From Purpureocillium takamizusanense (lineage: Eukaryota > Ascomycota > Sordariomycetes > Hypocreales > Ophiocordycipitaceae), in assembly GCF_022605165.1 (NCBI RefSeq), contig NC_063071.1:2046001-2110000 (forward strand): a stretch of DNA of 64,000 nt, read 5' to 3'. Shown one piece after another: positions 32,710 to 46,212 of this stretch. The notes under the pieces were generated by a model. It worked only from the letters and a program-made list of their open reading frames with translations. It was not told the DNA's origin and made no database searches. Both the position numbers and the translations under genes were made by a program. Positions within the stretch are counted from its first letter, which is position 1; every line of letters starts with the position of its first letter.

Positions 32710-35700
32710 TCCTCTGCCCATGATGATGTACCATGTGGGTTGATCACTCGGCGCAGGAGCAGTAACTAGCAGCAGGACCGAGAGGTGCACGCGGGGGGAG
32801 TACGTACGAAGTACATGGAAGGAAGAGGGGGAGGAGGTATGAGGACGATGGGGGCGCGTGTGTGTGCATGTCTGTATGTGTATGTCTGTGGGTGGAATGA
32901 CTCCCGTCCCGATATCGCCTCGCCTCGGGGACGGGGCTCCGAAGGTTTAACATATGTTTGTACGTCTTTTGTTGGGCAGCTGGCTCTTTTTCGTCGAATG
33001 CACGACCCACGGGCCCCAAGAAGGAGCAGACCCAACTGGTGGTACGTAGGTAGCAGGCCAATATTGATTGGTACTTTGTAGGGTGGTGAAAACCCCATAA
33101 ACTGCTGTGCTGTACGACCTCTCTTTCTCTTCTGCTTTGATATCTATCTACCTGCCCAGGCCGGATCCCTTTTTTTGCGTTTGTGTCTGTCCAATATCCC
33201 AATCCTTCCGTCCTCTCTCTCGCGTCTCATCCCATCCCAATCCTTCCCATCCTTGCCCCTCCCATACCAACCCAGCCGGCGTCCGGTCTTCGGTCTGATG
33301 ACCGCCTCTGCATGCATCCACTCCTCAAGCGCTCCTAGTCATCGGCGGCGCGTGTCGTTGGGTAACCAGCCTGTAAGCGCGTGACGATTACAACAACAAA
33401 CAACGGAAAACGATATGCTTAGACCGCCGCGTTATCAAAGTCTTACGTACCCGCGCCGCGGCGGCGGCAATAACTCTGGTCTAATGGAAACTCGTGAATG
33501 GGGGTGGGTTGTGGTTCGGAGGAGGCGTGGGCCGCATGGGACCCTGCCGCCCGCCGGCGTGGCGTCCGGGGTACAGTACGTTGACGTGGGGCGTGCCGCG
33601 CATCAGTGTGCTCAAGCAAACTCTCATCGCTCGCTTCATGTACAGTTTAGTATTAGTGTGTCCCATCCGTCCTTGGGTATCTATCTATCTACCTTGCAGG
33701 AGACTTGCAGGGGAAAAAATTTTCCCCCTGGGAGAGCGGCATACAATATCCATGGAAAAGGATTGTCCGTGTCACGAGGACAAAGTGCCAAACCCCCCCC
33801 CCCAAAAGGTGTCTGGGCGACGGGCAACGTTGCAGGCAGTCTTGCAAAAGCAAAAACAAAATCCATGTTTCGAGGCAGGCTAACTCATGGCAGCGTCCCT
33901 TTGATAAGTAAGACGCGGAACCATCCCATCTGTGCTGCAGTTCACTTCGTGCTTTGGCGATGTGTGTAAGAAAAGGCTTCCATACGCGGACGCCATCACG
34001 AGGGGCGCCGGGCCGCGAGCCTCTCTCTCTCTCTCTGTTCTTTTCACATGTGCATACCGCGGGATATATATATGTATATACAAGGAAGGCAAGATGACCG
34101 ACCCCTCCGTTTAGCACCCGGGGGAACCGCCACGGCGACGACAACGAAAGACATATATATGCCTTGTGCTTTGCGCGTGACTTGAAGTATACTGTGTGTA
34201 GTTGCGTCGCTGGGCACTTTTTCCCCTGCCACGCCCGTTGTCGTCGCCGTCGCCCGCCGCCCCCTCCTTCATACGTACTCATAAGGCTTCACCGGCCAGG
34301 CCCCCTGCTGCTGCAGCTAATGAAGGTGCGGAGCGCGCATCGCATCGCATCCCAGCCCAGCCCAGTCCCAGCCCGGCCTGTCGCGGACCACCACCACCAC
34401 GCACACAGATGCACACACGCACGGAAGCCAGAATCAACGTTCCGGCCCCTGTCCCCCCCCCCCCCCCCAGTTCAGGGTGGTGGGCGCCCGCGCGCTCGGC
34501 GTGTGTCTGCGCGTGTGTGTGTGAGTCCGCCTCACGCCGATTCGCTGCAACCCCGCTGCTACATCTCTCCCGCGGGCCCCACGAGTCCACAAACGTCGTT
34601 GCCGCCGCCGCCGCCATCGTCGTCGTCGCCCATCATCGCATCCCCCCGCCGCCGTTTGCTTCGTACATTTGCTTTTACAATCTTTTTGTCTGATGCAGCT
34701 GCTTGCTCGCAGTGCAGTGGTAGCAGTAATCCAGGATTCATTCGTACCCCGCCGCCCGTCGCGGCGCACCGTCGCGGCGCTGATGAACAAAAACAACCGC
34801 GACCAATGACGTCAATCCATTTCCTAACGGCTCTCTCGCATCCCGTGCACAAACACGTGATCACATATTTCCCCCCCCCCCCCCCTCTCCTTCCCTTCTT
34901 CTCCAGGAACCAATCGGCACGTCTCCACAACGACACGCCCCCCCCTGTCAGCCAGCCAGAAAGCGCACAGCCCCACCCTCAAACGGCTTCTCCCGGCCGG
35001 GGCTTATCGGCGGCGGACGGGCGGCCGTTGGCACGGCCCCCGCATCGAGCGAGATCCGTCCGTTCTGCCGCCGCCGCCGCCGCCGTCTGCCGATGCCGCC
35101 CAGCGCCCTGTTCCACCCGCCACCTACCCCACCCCACACCCGGTTTTCCTCCAAACCCCCGCACGCACAGAGCCACCACCACCACCTACCTCGCTTGCGC
35201 GCGCGCGCGCGCCCCCCAAGCATGCGGACGGACCCTGGCCAGCCACGAAGACAGAATTGGCTCCGCGCACTTAGTATTACTTCCGCAAGACTTTCGTCGT
35301 CATTGTCGTCGCCGCCGAATAAACAACGTGATAAAGAAAAAAAACAGCAACAGTATAAACATCTTCTTGCGTCGAGCGACGCGCAATGTGTAAGCTTCCG
35401 TAGGAGGTTTTGTGCGCGCGCGCGCGCATCACCAATAGCAGATGCACATAGTAACCTGCGCCGCACGCAGGCCAGGACGAATGTCATCGCCAAGTCTACT
35501 CCGTGCTTGTGTTTGTTTGTGCGCCATGCACGCGCCCATCGCCGCCCCGAGGAGCCACCGAAGACCACCCGTCGCGCGCGCGACTCGTTGCGCGCGACCT
35601 AACCTACACCGCATCGGCTACTCAAGGTGCGCGCTCTCTTCATCGCTGCGAGCACATTCGCGCGCATGCGCCTTGGAACTCATCGGAGGCGAAAAGGGAA

Positions 35701-36811
35701 GAAACGCCGCAAGTACACGACGCCTACCCCGTCACTACAGTGCTGGCGCGCGCTCCGTGTCAGCCGAAGCAAACCTCCGCACCAAAGTGTCGCGCGCAAT
35801 AGCAACCACATATCGATAGTGAAGAAAAATCACACGTAGCATTGATGGCTCCACGGCCAACTAGGTACCGACCAAGACGTCAAGGAAAAATCGACCGGCA
35901 ACAGACAGGACAAAAAACAAGAGAAAAAGACTCAAAATAGGACAAGCCGCCCCGTTTCTCCCGCCGCCACCATCGCCGCCCGCCCGCACCATTTCTGCCG
36001 TAGTGTGTCACCTTCACCAAGCCGCCTCTCCCTCCCCTTGCCCGTTTTCGCCGTGACAAACTCCGCGGGGAAGGCGGCTGTGGAAACGCGTACAGGCACC
36101 TATCCGCAAAAGAACCCGCCTGCCCTCGCAACAGACAACATGAATCCGTCCCAACCCGTCCATCCTACAAGGCCCATCGCACGCCACGGGCAACATAGCC
36201 TCGTGGCGGCCAACCCTTCCCCTCCCGAGATTCATTCGGAAAGAGACTTTTCCAAGGCTTCTCCCGTCCGTCCCTTCCTGGGATTTCTGTCCTCGTTCGC
36301 AATCCTCACCCGCGGCAAGGTCCCTGTGGCTCGTCCATTGCGCGGAGGGGATGCGATCCCCTGCCCAACGGAGGCGCCCTTGCCGGCCAAACCCCGTTTC
36401 GTGCAGGGCAGCCCGCCATCCAGACGGGGTAAAAAGAAAAAAGAAATACAACGACATGAAACCAACGATCATTGTTGTTGTTGTTTGTTGTTGGACTGCG
36501 CCTGCCCTCTTCTTCGCAACGCCGGTGTTGAAAGGGAACGTGAATGGTCTTGCGCAGACCTGCATAATTACAAACCGCCTAAAAGAGTCATGAGAAAGCC
36601 CATCCCGGAAACGACACGAGAGGCGGAACCCTCTCCATATGTGTGGGGGTCAAGTTTTGAAGGCGCCCGCCTTGACCGTTTATGTAGGCGCAGCGCTTTT
36701 CCGTGTATTGCGAAGCCTGCCCATAAAACGCCATAGAGACACCGCTGCGGGCTAGCAAGGACAAATCAGACATTTGCGTGTCAACGCCCGAGACGAGTGC
36801 CGCGCATACGG

Positions 36812-38838
36812 CTACCGCTTGCGCTTCTTGTTCTTGTCCGTATTCGTCAAGGCGGTGGTGATGATGGGGGCGGCGGGAAGCAAGGCTGGCTGAGGCATCA
36901 CCATGGCGCCCTCTTCCTTTTTGATGGGGACGCCCATGTGGCGGCCGTAGCGGCCCTTGCGGCCGTTACCCTCGTCCTCGCTGATGCACTGGTCCGCCGA
37001 GAGACCGGCGTCGCGGCAGCGACCACACGGGCGCTGGCGGTCGCACCCCTTTTTGCTCTTGCGGCATCGCTGGCAGCGGGGTTTGGTGGATAGGTCAGGC
37101 TGGTCATCTTCTCCGGGCTGGCCGGTGTGGCCGACCGAAGCGACCGACTGCTTGCGCGAGTGGGTGGTAGAGACGGGAGACATGGGGCCGGTGGCCGGCG
37201 TGGTGGGCAGCTTTTTGGTCTTGATGCCAGGGGGCTTGGGGGCCTTTGGCTGCTTCTGCGACGGCACCTTGGGAGCCGCGACGGAGGAGGACTTGGGCTT
37301 GGTAGACGACGGCTTCTTGACAATGCCGTTGGCCGCGGCGCCCATGCCCTCGGCGAGAGCATGTGCGCTGTTGTCGTAGTCGGCATCGCTGCCGCCAACG
37401 TTGCCGCCCTCGGTGGTCGGGATGAAGTGCGCTTCAGTGGTCGGATATATCCGCTTGACACCGCCGGCGGCGTCCAGCTTCTGGCGGCGAGCAGCAGGCA
37501 GGTCGCCGTCGCTCTCGCTCTCGCCGTCGCTAGTGGCGCCAGTGGATGAGGCGGCATCGGCGCGGCCGCTGAAGGTATCGTCGAGGGTAGACGCCGAGGT
37601 CCGACCGTGCGAGACGGACGACTCGCCGAGTCGCATCAGCTGCAGAGCGACGTCCTTGTCCTCCTCCGACATGCAGCTCCCGACGGTCGGGTCGGGCGTC
37701 GGAAGCACGCCCATGCCGGAGCCGACACCGCTACCATTGCTGGCATAGCCAATGCTGTTGCGGGAGCGGTGGCCGTGGGAGGCAGGCGTGGCATACATAT
37801 TGGAGTGGGCTAGGCCACTGTGGTAGTTTTGCGGAGATTGCATCGGCCGGGGGTTCTGGAAGGGGTTCTGGCCAGGGTGCACAAACGGCATCGACGGGCG
37901 GTGGTGCTCAATACGGCGAGCCGGCGAGACAGACGGGTTGGATGTCGCGGCGGGCATCTGAGGAGGCGCGAAGAGTGGCAATTCCTGAGCGAGATTGTGC
38001 GGTTAGAGCCTTGCCGGGACAATGTGGGGATTGGGGGGAGGAGATGGAAGGGCTCCCATACCGAGCTCTCAAACTTCGCCCTCTTGCGACGGCCGCCTTC
38101 AACAATGTTCTCGACGCTGATGTCGGTGTTACCAAGTTGCTCCTTGGTCTTGCCAGACGTGGAGCTGGGGGCACCATCGCCACTGCTGTAGCCGTTCATG
38201 CTGTCGCTATAGGCATCGGCGTGGCTGTGGGTGGTGGGCCGGCGGCTCTTGACGGAGCGGGAGCGGCCCTTCTTGCCCGTGGTGCTGACCGACTCGCTCC
38301 TCCGGCCACGAAGGGCACTGGGAGATGGACTGCGGAGGCGCGACGTTGGCGAGCCGGGCTGGGCGACGTGCTGCTCGGCGCGATGCTGGGGCTGGGTGTG
38401 GTAGGCCTCGCCGTAGTAGGACTCGGGGGCAATGGTCGAAGGGTGATGGAAGGGATGGGGCGCAAAGACCGAGGGGCCCTCGTCGATGACACGGACGTAG
38501 ACAACCATGTGGTCGTGAAAGTTCTCGTAGCGCGCGATGAGGGTGTTGCCCATGTCGTCCTCGAAGCTTACGCCCTTGGAGCTCGTCGGACTTGAGTAGA
38601 GGCCATAGAAATTCTTGACCGTGGTGACAATGGAATCGGTGGTGTCATGGGGGAAGATTTGCACACGCATGGGCAGGCGCGCGCGGTACTGGGGCGAGTT
38701 GGAGAACATGAGCTCGAATGCGACATTCTTGGGCGGCGCCGCCTGGCGAGGCGAGATGCTGTCGCCCTGAGACGAGGGCGCCGACATGGCGGCGGCGGCG
38801 GCGGCGGCGGCGGTGTCTATCGGCGACATGGAGGCCAT
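36812..38838 (-). CDS. Transcriptional regulator with N-terminal ubiquitin/PB1-like module and C-terminal Zn2Cys6 cluster
   Basis: Exons (minus): 38838-38062 and 37984-36812; the 77-bp intron has a GTATGG donor and CAG acceptor. The product is 649 aa. Residues 38-118 form a compact conserved module (VAFELMFSNSPQYRARLPMRV.., then GVSFEDDMGNTLIARYENF and VVYVRVI) resembling a beta-grasp/PB1-like fold. A long disordered Ser/Pro/His region follows, with basic SRSVKSRRP and RRKRAKFE segments. The zinc cluster is near the C-terminus (563-592; cysteine spacing 2-6-5-2-9), and the protein ends in KNKKRKR. There is no visible fungal_trans (middle homology) domain. Most fungal zinc-cluster factors have the cluster at the N-terminus, so this is a distinct architecture. 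Targets are unknown. The start follows an upstream stop-free stretch; ATG at 38829 is an alternative. Confidence 0.85.
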
Positions 38839-39893
38839 GACGACTGGATAGATATGGCTATTGACGTCGCCGGGGCGAAGTCTGCCGGAGTGATCGAGAG
38901 GGGTTGTGGGCGGACGAAGACCAGGCCCAGAAGCAGCCGTCGTGGCGGCGATGAGGATGGTGGTGCGGCGCTGTGCGCTGCGGGTTTTGTGTGGGTGGAC
39001 CACAGGCCGGGGACTGGGCCAGAACGCCCGCCTCACCAGAGCGACGGCGGTATCGCTCGGGACGAGCCTCGAGGGTCAGGTTCCGGCCAAACAAACGGCC
39101 AGATGTGTATTATTTCGGTCGGGATGCCTCGAGACGGCGCTGGCCGTCGAGCAGGACACGACAGGGCGGCACCACCAAGGTTGTGGGCGGTAAGCGCCAA
39201 ACCTGTGCGAGTGTGTGTCGGCTTGCGGGCTTGCGCGGCGGCGACGGACGACCCGTTTGGCGAGGGCACGGCGGCTCGAGGGGACGTGGGCTGGAGACGA
39301 ACAGGGCTCGTTAGCAAAGTCCAGCTCGTAAAGGATCGAGACGAAGGAGGAGAGAGCGTCGACAGGGCCATCCGGCACCTGGCGATTGGGGAGAGGGCAA
39401 TGGGCGAGGCGCCCCCGACGGCATCATCGCACGCACGACCGCCGGAGGGGGGAACGCAGGCAGGACAGGCGACAGCGGGCACGAGGCCACGGGCGTCGGG
39501 GAGATTTGGGCATGCGAAATCGAGGCAGGGGAGTGATCGCAAATGGCGATAGAGTCGATGGAACTCACCAGGGATGACAGGAGCGGTTTGGATGGTTGGC
39601 GATGGGCGGGCGAAGGCGAAAGGATGTGTGCATAGAGGGAAAAGAGGAGCAACTGGGCGAAGGTCGACCGATTTTGTCGCTGGCCTGGCTGCGGCGGCGG
39701 TGGACCGCTGGGCCACCGCAGACGCCCACCTCCAGGTGCGGCGTGCTGGAACCGTCGCCGGCGCTGCTGTAGCGTTAGGTGCTGCCCGCTGGCTAGCTTG
39801 GCGCTGGTGGAGGTGCTGCTGGCGCCGGAACTGCTGGGGCTGGTGCCGTGGGCTGAGGGCGCCCCCATACCTGCGACAATCACCTACCTAAGT

Positions 39894-39909
39894 TACCTTG
39901 GGCAAGGTA
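39894..39909. repeat. Inverted repeat TACCTTG-GG-CAAGGTA
   Basis: Perfect 7-bp arms around a 2-base spacer. One of the TACCT/AGGTA palindromes found in the long intergenic regions. Confidence 0.7.
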
Positions 39910-39986
39910 CGGAGAGGCACTGACTGACTGACTGACTGGCCTGGGGCCCTCTGGCACCTGGGCTGAGGCAAGGCGCCGCAGCAGAT

Positions 39987-40015
39987 GGCGGGCGGGCGGG
40001 CGGGCGGGCGGGCGG
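39987..40015 (+). repeat. GGGC tetranucleotide repeat
   Basis: About seven GGGC units. Regular G-triplets could form a G-quadruplex on this strand. Confidence 0.85.
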
Positions 40016-40871
40016 CCCAGGTGATGACTGCACAGTGAGGTCTCGTCGCGCGCGGCACAGTGCAGGCAGGCAGGGCAGTCAAGGGCTCCACGGATGGATC
40101 AACTTGAATGGAACTGCCGGGGCGCCCCAGGGCAGCCCGTCACTGGCAGCACCACTACCCACCCACCTCACATGGGCGGCGGCGCATGGTCGTTGGGCTA
40201 AGGCGGCCGGGCAGGCAGGGTATACGGAGGCCCAGACATGACATGAGGTGAGTGCGCTGAGCTAAGTAGGTACACGGGGCGGGCATCTAGACATGCGCCG
40301 CCCGTTGTACCCGAGTCTTGTTCTCTTGCGCATGACCCAAGCCTCTTTGCGCAGCCTCGTCATCGACTTTTGTCTCGCCCACCGCGCGCGGGAGAGAGAG
40401 GCCTCAGGCCAGGAGCTCGCGATATCTACCCTGATGCAAAAGACTTCTGCTTGGAGAACCGGATCATACCTATGTAGATGGTGCGTGGCGACTGCAGCAT
40501 CGGTAGGAGTCGTGCTCATCAGGCGCGGCGGGCCATGGTGCAACAAATGGCCAGGTTGCCCGCCGATCACCTCCGTCGCGGGCTGGGCTGCAGCACCCAG
40601 ACAGCCAGCCAGCCAGACAGACAGACGTCAGCGCTGCTGTGTGGATGGTCCAGAAGTTGCTCGCGCCCATCCGACGAGGTGCGGGCAGCAGCTCAGCCCA
40701 GCCAAGCCCAGTCCGTGTACTGTGTTTATGACCCTAGCTGCCTCGCATGGCATGCAGGCCCGCCCGCATCTCCAGTCGTTGTCCATCCCCAGGCTGGCAG
40801 CGGCGGCTCGGAGGAGTAGGTAATAAGGTACAGTGCCAGATGCCGGCGCTGGCACTCACTCGAGGCGCTAT

Positions 40872-40882
40872 TACCTTAGGTA
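40872..40882. repeat. Short palindrome TACCT-T-AGGTA
   Basis: 5-bp arms around a single base. It is followed immediately by another ACCTT, giving a local cluster of the motif. Confidence 0.6.
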
Positions 40883-41546
40883 CCTTGCTGGGCAGACTCC
40901 GTGCGCTGCTGCTTGCTAGCTTGGTGCGCAAGTAGGTCCTCAGGCAGTCCGCCGTAGCAGTAGCACCAAAGCACCATCCTTCCCCAACATCGTCGGACAA
41001 GAGCCAATGGCGCTCAATTCGGCGCTGCCATCGCGCCCCGCGACCCCGAACCGACCACTGCCCATCTCGTAGAGAGAAAGCTTGGGCTCCCACGCCCGAC
41101 GGTCTCGACGGGATGCCATGGTATGGCATGGTACGGGCTGCTCTGGAAGTGGACCAGGCTGGCATGTTGGGCGGATGGATGGATGGGATGGGATGGGGGA
41201 TGGGCTACACACGAATGCGCGCGAGCACACACCACACACACGCACTCACGCACCTTGCGACGTGCTAACCTACCTTGTTGATGCGCCCTCGCTGCGACTC
41301 CCATGGTTGCGCCAGTCCTGGTCTGACCCAGTCCGCGACCGGACGGGACGACAACAGACGGTGAGCGAGCAGAGAGGAGCCCGACAACGGGCCAAAGGGA
41401 CTTGCTCTTCTTTTATCGCAACAAGACCTCGTCAACACTTTGTGGACATTGAACACACGATACGCCTCTTCTTCTTCGCGCGCGCGCACAATAAGGCTTC
41501 CCTTTGCTCACGCGCGCCCTGTGACCCCCTCTACGAGCTATGTATG

Positions 41547-41556
41547 TAGGTACCTA
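41547..41556. repeat. Perfect 10-bp palindrome TAGGTACCTA
   Basis: Identical to its reverse complement, and the mirror arrangement of TACCTAGGTA at 50329. Confidence 0.7.
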
Positions 41557-42084
41557 AACGAGGCTGCTCCTTTGCCAGTACTAAGTTAATAGCGGGCTCA
41601 ACAAACCCATCCAATCCGTCCATCCATCCACCCATTCGGCACGCGCTGGTTTGTCTCCCAGACCGCCCGCTGGCCACCCAGAGAGAGACCGACCCAGGAC
41701 GCCACCGGCCGATGCGCCCCTCTTTCTCTTATTCTCTCTCTTCCCTGGCCTGTCCCGGCTCGTAGTACTGCAGATATACATGGCACCGCTGTCGTAGTAG
41801 TAATATTAACTACTACCTACGTACCTTACTGTGCATTAGGGAGCTTGGTGGCAGGAGCAGTCGGCGCGGGGCAAGAGCACTCCCTGCCGCCTTCCTACGA
41901 AGTACGGATCAAAGGTGCTCATGAACAAAGGCAGGCACGGCGACGGCGGCGCCGGCGCCGGCGTCTCTTCATCTCGATGCGTGCTTGCTGCTGCGCGGGA
42001 CCCCCAACTCTTCTTCACGCATGGCGTCCGCCCGCCCCCCTTCTCCGCTCCCAGCAGGCGTTTCAACATGGCTGCCATGCCCGT

Positions 42085-42111
42085 CACCACCACCACCACC
42101 ACCACCACCAA
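42085..42111 (+). repeat. CCA/ACC trinucleotide microsatellite
   Basis: Nine consecutive ACC units in intergenic DNA. Confidence 0.85.
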
Positions 42112-45100
42112 TCTCTGGGACGCAGGCTGGTAGGTTCGGGTACTTGTCAACAAGGCTTTTGACGACACGCCCAGCCTCCTCCCCCTCGCCGTCCCGTCCT
42201 GCGACCGACCGACCGAACTGACCGACGAGTCGGGGACGCGGTTCCGGGGGCCCGTGGTGGCAGCACGAGCAGGAACAGCGCATCATCATCCACCTGCGCG
42301 CGCACACACACACGCACACACACAAGCTTTGTCCGTCACGCCTCTCCGTCCGTTGGCTGGATCGGTGCTGCTGGCTGCGGTTCCCCCACCCCGTCGGTCG
42401 TCCGTGGATCCATAGCCATCCATCTCTTCATCCATTGCCTGACCCGCAGCTCCGGCAAACAAATGGCGGCGCGAGCGCCCCTTCTTCTCCGCAGGTCGGG
42501 GCCTGGTTTGGCCTGGCCTGGCTGGCTGGCTGGTTGGAGCATCGTCCTGCGCTGGCCAATCTTTTTTTGGGGGCGCATTCCATTCATTCCTGCGTGCTCA
42601 CCTCACCTCACCTCACCGCACCACAAGGCGCCGTCGCCGCAGCCCATTGTCGCATCCGGGCTCGCTGGCTCCCGCTACTGCGCGATTCTTCCCTCACGCT
42701 CGCGCAGCCAGTTTGTTCGAGGGAGCGAGCGCGCGCCTGCGCAAATAGCTACATAACCAATGGTGCCGCCAACGCGCGAGCCTGAAGCTTGACGGCTGCG
42801 ACGACTTGTAGCTTGCCCACGTCCACGACCAGAAACGAGCGAGCGCACGACCTCTCGTCTGGGGACCTCCGAGCGCTACGAGCCAATGACATCCACGTTG
42901 GCCGCCCCAGAGCCGCCCGTTTTCTCCTGCAAAGGCAGGGGTCACGAATGCGACGAGCGGAGGGAGAAGGTGTGTGCCAGCCAGCCAGCCAGCCATCGAG
43001 TCCGTTGTGTGGCAGCGCAAACGTGTGTGTGTGCGTGCGCGCGCTTGGTGTGTTCGACTGGCGGGGGCGCCGAACTTGCGCTGTCGCTCTCTGCCGAACA
43101 CGATAGAAGGAAGCAGTAGGTAATTGAGCGAGGCATGGCCATCGGACGCCGTCTCGGCCGCCGCAAGGCAAGCAACGACGACCCCCCCCCGGTTGAGACA
43201 GACATGGTGAGCTCGTCTCCAGTGATTCAGTCGGTTGGCGGCGATGCGACTCGGCCCAAAATAAAATAAAAAGCACCACCGCCGAGGCGCTCATCATGCG
43301 GCGCTCTTGACTCCCTATCACGCACCCATTTCCTGGCAGGCCCGAGTGGTGGCGGCGGCGGCGTCGCTACCACCTGCATGGACCCGTTGTTACCCCCCTC
43401 GTACTGTCGTGGGAAGGCTCTATGGACGCCAGCTCGCCGAGTTCCTGGGGTTGGCCGCGCTCGTCGCTCTTCTCCTTCGAACCGACTGGCCTGGCCTAGG
43501 GCACTCCGGTCGGCTTCGTCGTCACGTCCTCGTCAATGTCAATGCCTAGTCCATCAATCTATCTCGTCTTCCGGCCTGCCTCGCATAGGTACGGACGTGC
43601 TAGATCGTAGGCGCGGGTCTCCTTCTTGCAGTCGCACGCCCCGCCTCGAGTTTCAGCCCCTCCCGGGAGGAACCTGAGAGGCCTTGGAGAAACCCTTTTG
43701 GCAGCCGTTCGTTACTGTTTACCGCCGATATTGAGCAATGTGATACCAGCAGGTGGCATCGGAACTAGCGACGGCGCTGCTCGAGGTTCTGGTGTCAATG
43801 CGCGCATGACAGCGCATCGAGTTGCTTCCACTGCGCGCGCCTTTCGTCTGGACGGTTGGGCCGTCTAAGATCCCTGGGTCAAGATCTAGCGGAGGCACCA
43901 CCAGCAGAAGGACCACGGCATCTGCGCATGTCAATGGCGGGGTGGAGGGGCCCCTGCCCAGCATGCAAATAGTACGCTGGCCGCGCGCAATCAGAGGACG
44001 ACGAGGCCTTCATGGATGATGACAAGGTCGTCGCCGTTGGGCCTTGTTTGACTCCTCCCGACTGATGCGCCGTCCTATATTGCATCTGTTCTCCTCGGCT
44101 TGTCACCGCCGCGGCGGACCCGCCTCGTGTGCGCCAGTTCTTCTCCTGTCGCATGTAGACTCTCCCGGGGTCGGTCAAATCAGGACAAGGGCCACGGGTT
44201 TGGGTCGCCACTTGGTGCGAGGCAGCCGCTGGCCGGTCGGCCTGCTTTGGTGGGCGGCGAACGCTCATCAACGACGGCTGTGCGCGCGGCATGTTTGCCC
44301 GGTGCATTGAATGTCGCACACTCGTGCGAGAGGATGCAGGACTGCTCCTGCGCAGGATCATGTCGCATATGATGCGCGAGCAGTTGGGGATACGTACGTA
44401 CATGATACGCAGTGTCGCGCGCACAAGGTACTGAGTTGAAATGAGTCAGGGCGCAACAAGGACCCAGCAGCAGTGTGCGCCGAACAGGATCAGCAGCAGC
44501 ATCGCCTTGACTGGGGCGCGACGGAGAGCCCAACTGTGCCGTATGTGTCTAATGAGGAGCTGTCCGCACAAGGAAGGGTTTGGCATGCAGGCCGGTGCTC
44601 ACACTTTGCCAGCGGGTCTCGAGGAAGAGGGAGGGGAAAGTTCGGGGGAGATCCGCCTCATCAGCTGTTACTACGTATCGCAACATCACATCACAGAGGG
44701 CGGCGACGGTGGGACATCCCTTTGATCTCAGGCATGTCGTGGAGAGGGCGGTGGATCTGGAGCACGCGGGAAGGGCAGCCGGGTTGGGCGGGCGAGATGG
44801 GCTCTGCCGTCGATTCAAGGAGAAGGGTTCCGCTTACCACGGCGCCATCCAATGCCCATCAAGGGACTTTGGGCCAAGCATGCATCCGCCGACATGACAT
44901 TGGTTTTTGTGAGTCGAGTCGAGCGCCTTGGATTACGCAGATGCCGGCCGGTCTGCGGGGACAGTAACTCAGATTTGTTCCCTGACAGATAGATTGATCA
45001 AGGATGGCGTCGGCAAGACCACAGCGCGCGCCGAGGCGGGCGACGTGCCATGAATGAGAATGAATCGGAGATGGGGCGTCGGCAGCCGAAATGGGTGTCT

Positions 45101-45636
45101 CTTGGCCGAATTGTGTCGCGCCTCCTGGTGGGTAAGATACCTAGTAACTTAGTGAGTGCGAAGCCTTGAGAGGAAAACCATGCCCGGGTGGCTTTGTTGA
45201 GCACCTCTAGCGCCGGGTGGTGGTGGGTGGTGTGAGGTGAGGGGGGAAGCCTGGAGCATGGATGCCATCTCACCGATGGATCCGTATGTATCGTTACTGT
45301 ACGTACCCTACTCGGTAACGGAACATGTTCGCACACAATGCCGGGCCGGGGGTTGTTTTGGCGCACAAATTGACCCCAGGAGCGGAGCTCCAAGCTGCTC
45401 GCACGTCGCGGACAAGCGCCGTGTTGCGTCGCAGGTGTTTTGGGCTTGGACGGCCAGCCACGGCCGCGAGCGAGCGCGAGCATGAAACACTGGCTCGGCT
45501 GCTGGACGCGCGCGCGCGCCGTCAGGCCGGCTCGATGCTGTCGCTGCGCCCCCGGGCGGGCGGGCGCCTGCAAGAACACATCTCCGGATCAAGGCGTCGA
45601 TCGACGACGAGGCACGGCCTGCACCCAGCGACGGAG

Positions 45637-45661
45637 GCTACGTACCTACTTCGTACGTAGC
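45637..45661. repeat. Hairpin with 9-bp stem, GCTACGTAC arms
   Basis: GCTACGTAC at 45637-45645 and its exact complement GTACGTAGC at 45653-45661 flank a 7-base loop. Confidence 0.75.
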
Positions 45662-46202
45662 AAACGGATGCGCGCGACAAGGCAGCGCGACACCGCGGGC
45701 GCCATGTTTGGTGGCATTGTCCAAGTTGTCAGCAAGTGTCCGTCTGGTCATCCATCCATCAGTGACGAAAGCAGGCAGGCACTGTGCGACAGTGCGAGAT
45801 TGGCGGAGTTGCCATCACGTGCATTCGCGTCAAGGTGGCGCGTTTGCCCTGCCGCCGCCCGCACGCGTAGCGAAACCTAGTTTTGGTGGGCGGTTTTGCC
45901 GCGCAACTTCATAATCTCAGCTAAAAAAGTGTATCCAAATAAATTTCAGGGTACTGAGCTGCCCCTACTTAAGCCCGTGATTTATGTAGACCCAAAGGCG
46001 CATCGCTGTCATCGGTTGTATGCTTTTTGACCATATCGCGGACTTGTCAGCGAGACGCGACGACCAGGCGGGCACGTCCAATTTTGGGTCTAGCGCCAAA
46101 AGGCAGTTTGGACCGGAAAATCGTCATCGCCGTGACGACAGGGCCTCGGCGCGCCGGGGCCGTTTGGTGGTCCGTGCGCCGCATACCTGCCATTTTCGTC
46201 CC

Positions 46203-46212
46203 GGTACGTACC
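46203..46212. repeat. Perfect 10-bp palindrome GGTACGTACC
   Basis: About 1 kb upstream of the cyclin B start; related to the TACCT/AGGTA family by its GGTAC arms. Confidence 0.6.

Larger units (their letters stand above)
31923..36811. other. Intergenic region, 4.9 kb, repeat-rich
   Basis: It lies between the 5' end of the MFS gene and the 3' end of the Zn2Cys6 gene, both minus strand. It holds a TA/TG microsatellite (32029-32085), CATC tetramer runs (about 32451-32475), a 12-bp tandem repeat (32648-32709), and C homopolymers near 34453-34468 and 34870-34884. Long frames (34164-35393 +; 36005-36736 +) are Pro/Arg/His-rich artefacts of GC content. No gene is supported. Confidence 0.6.

Noticed and set aside
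34164..35393. 409-codon plus-strand frame
   Set aside because: Arg/Pro/His-rich low complexity spanning C-homopolymers and GC microsatellites; no family resemblance.
36005..36736. 243-codon plus-strand frame behind the Zn2Cys6 gene
   Set aside because: Contains a poly-lysine/poly-cysteine run from simple sequence and shows no conserved motif; more likely spacer or 3' UTR antisense.
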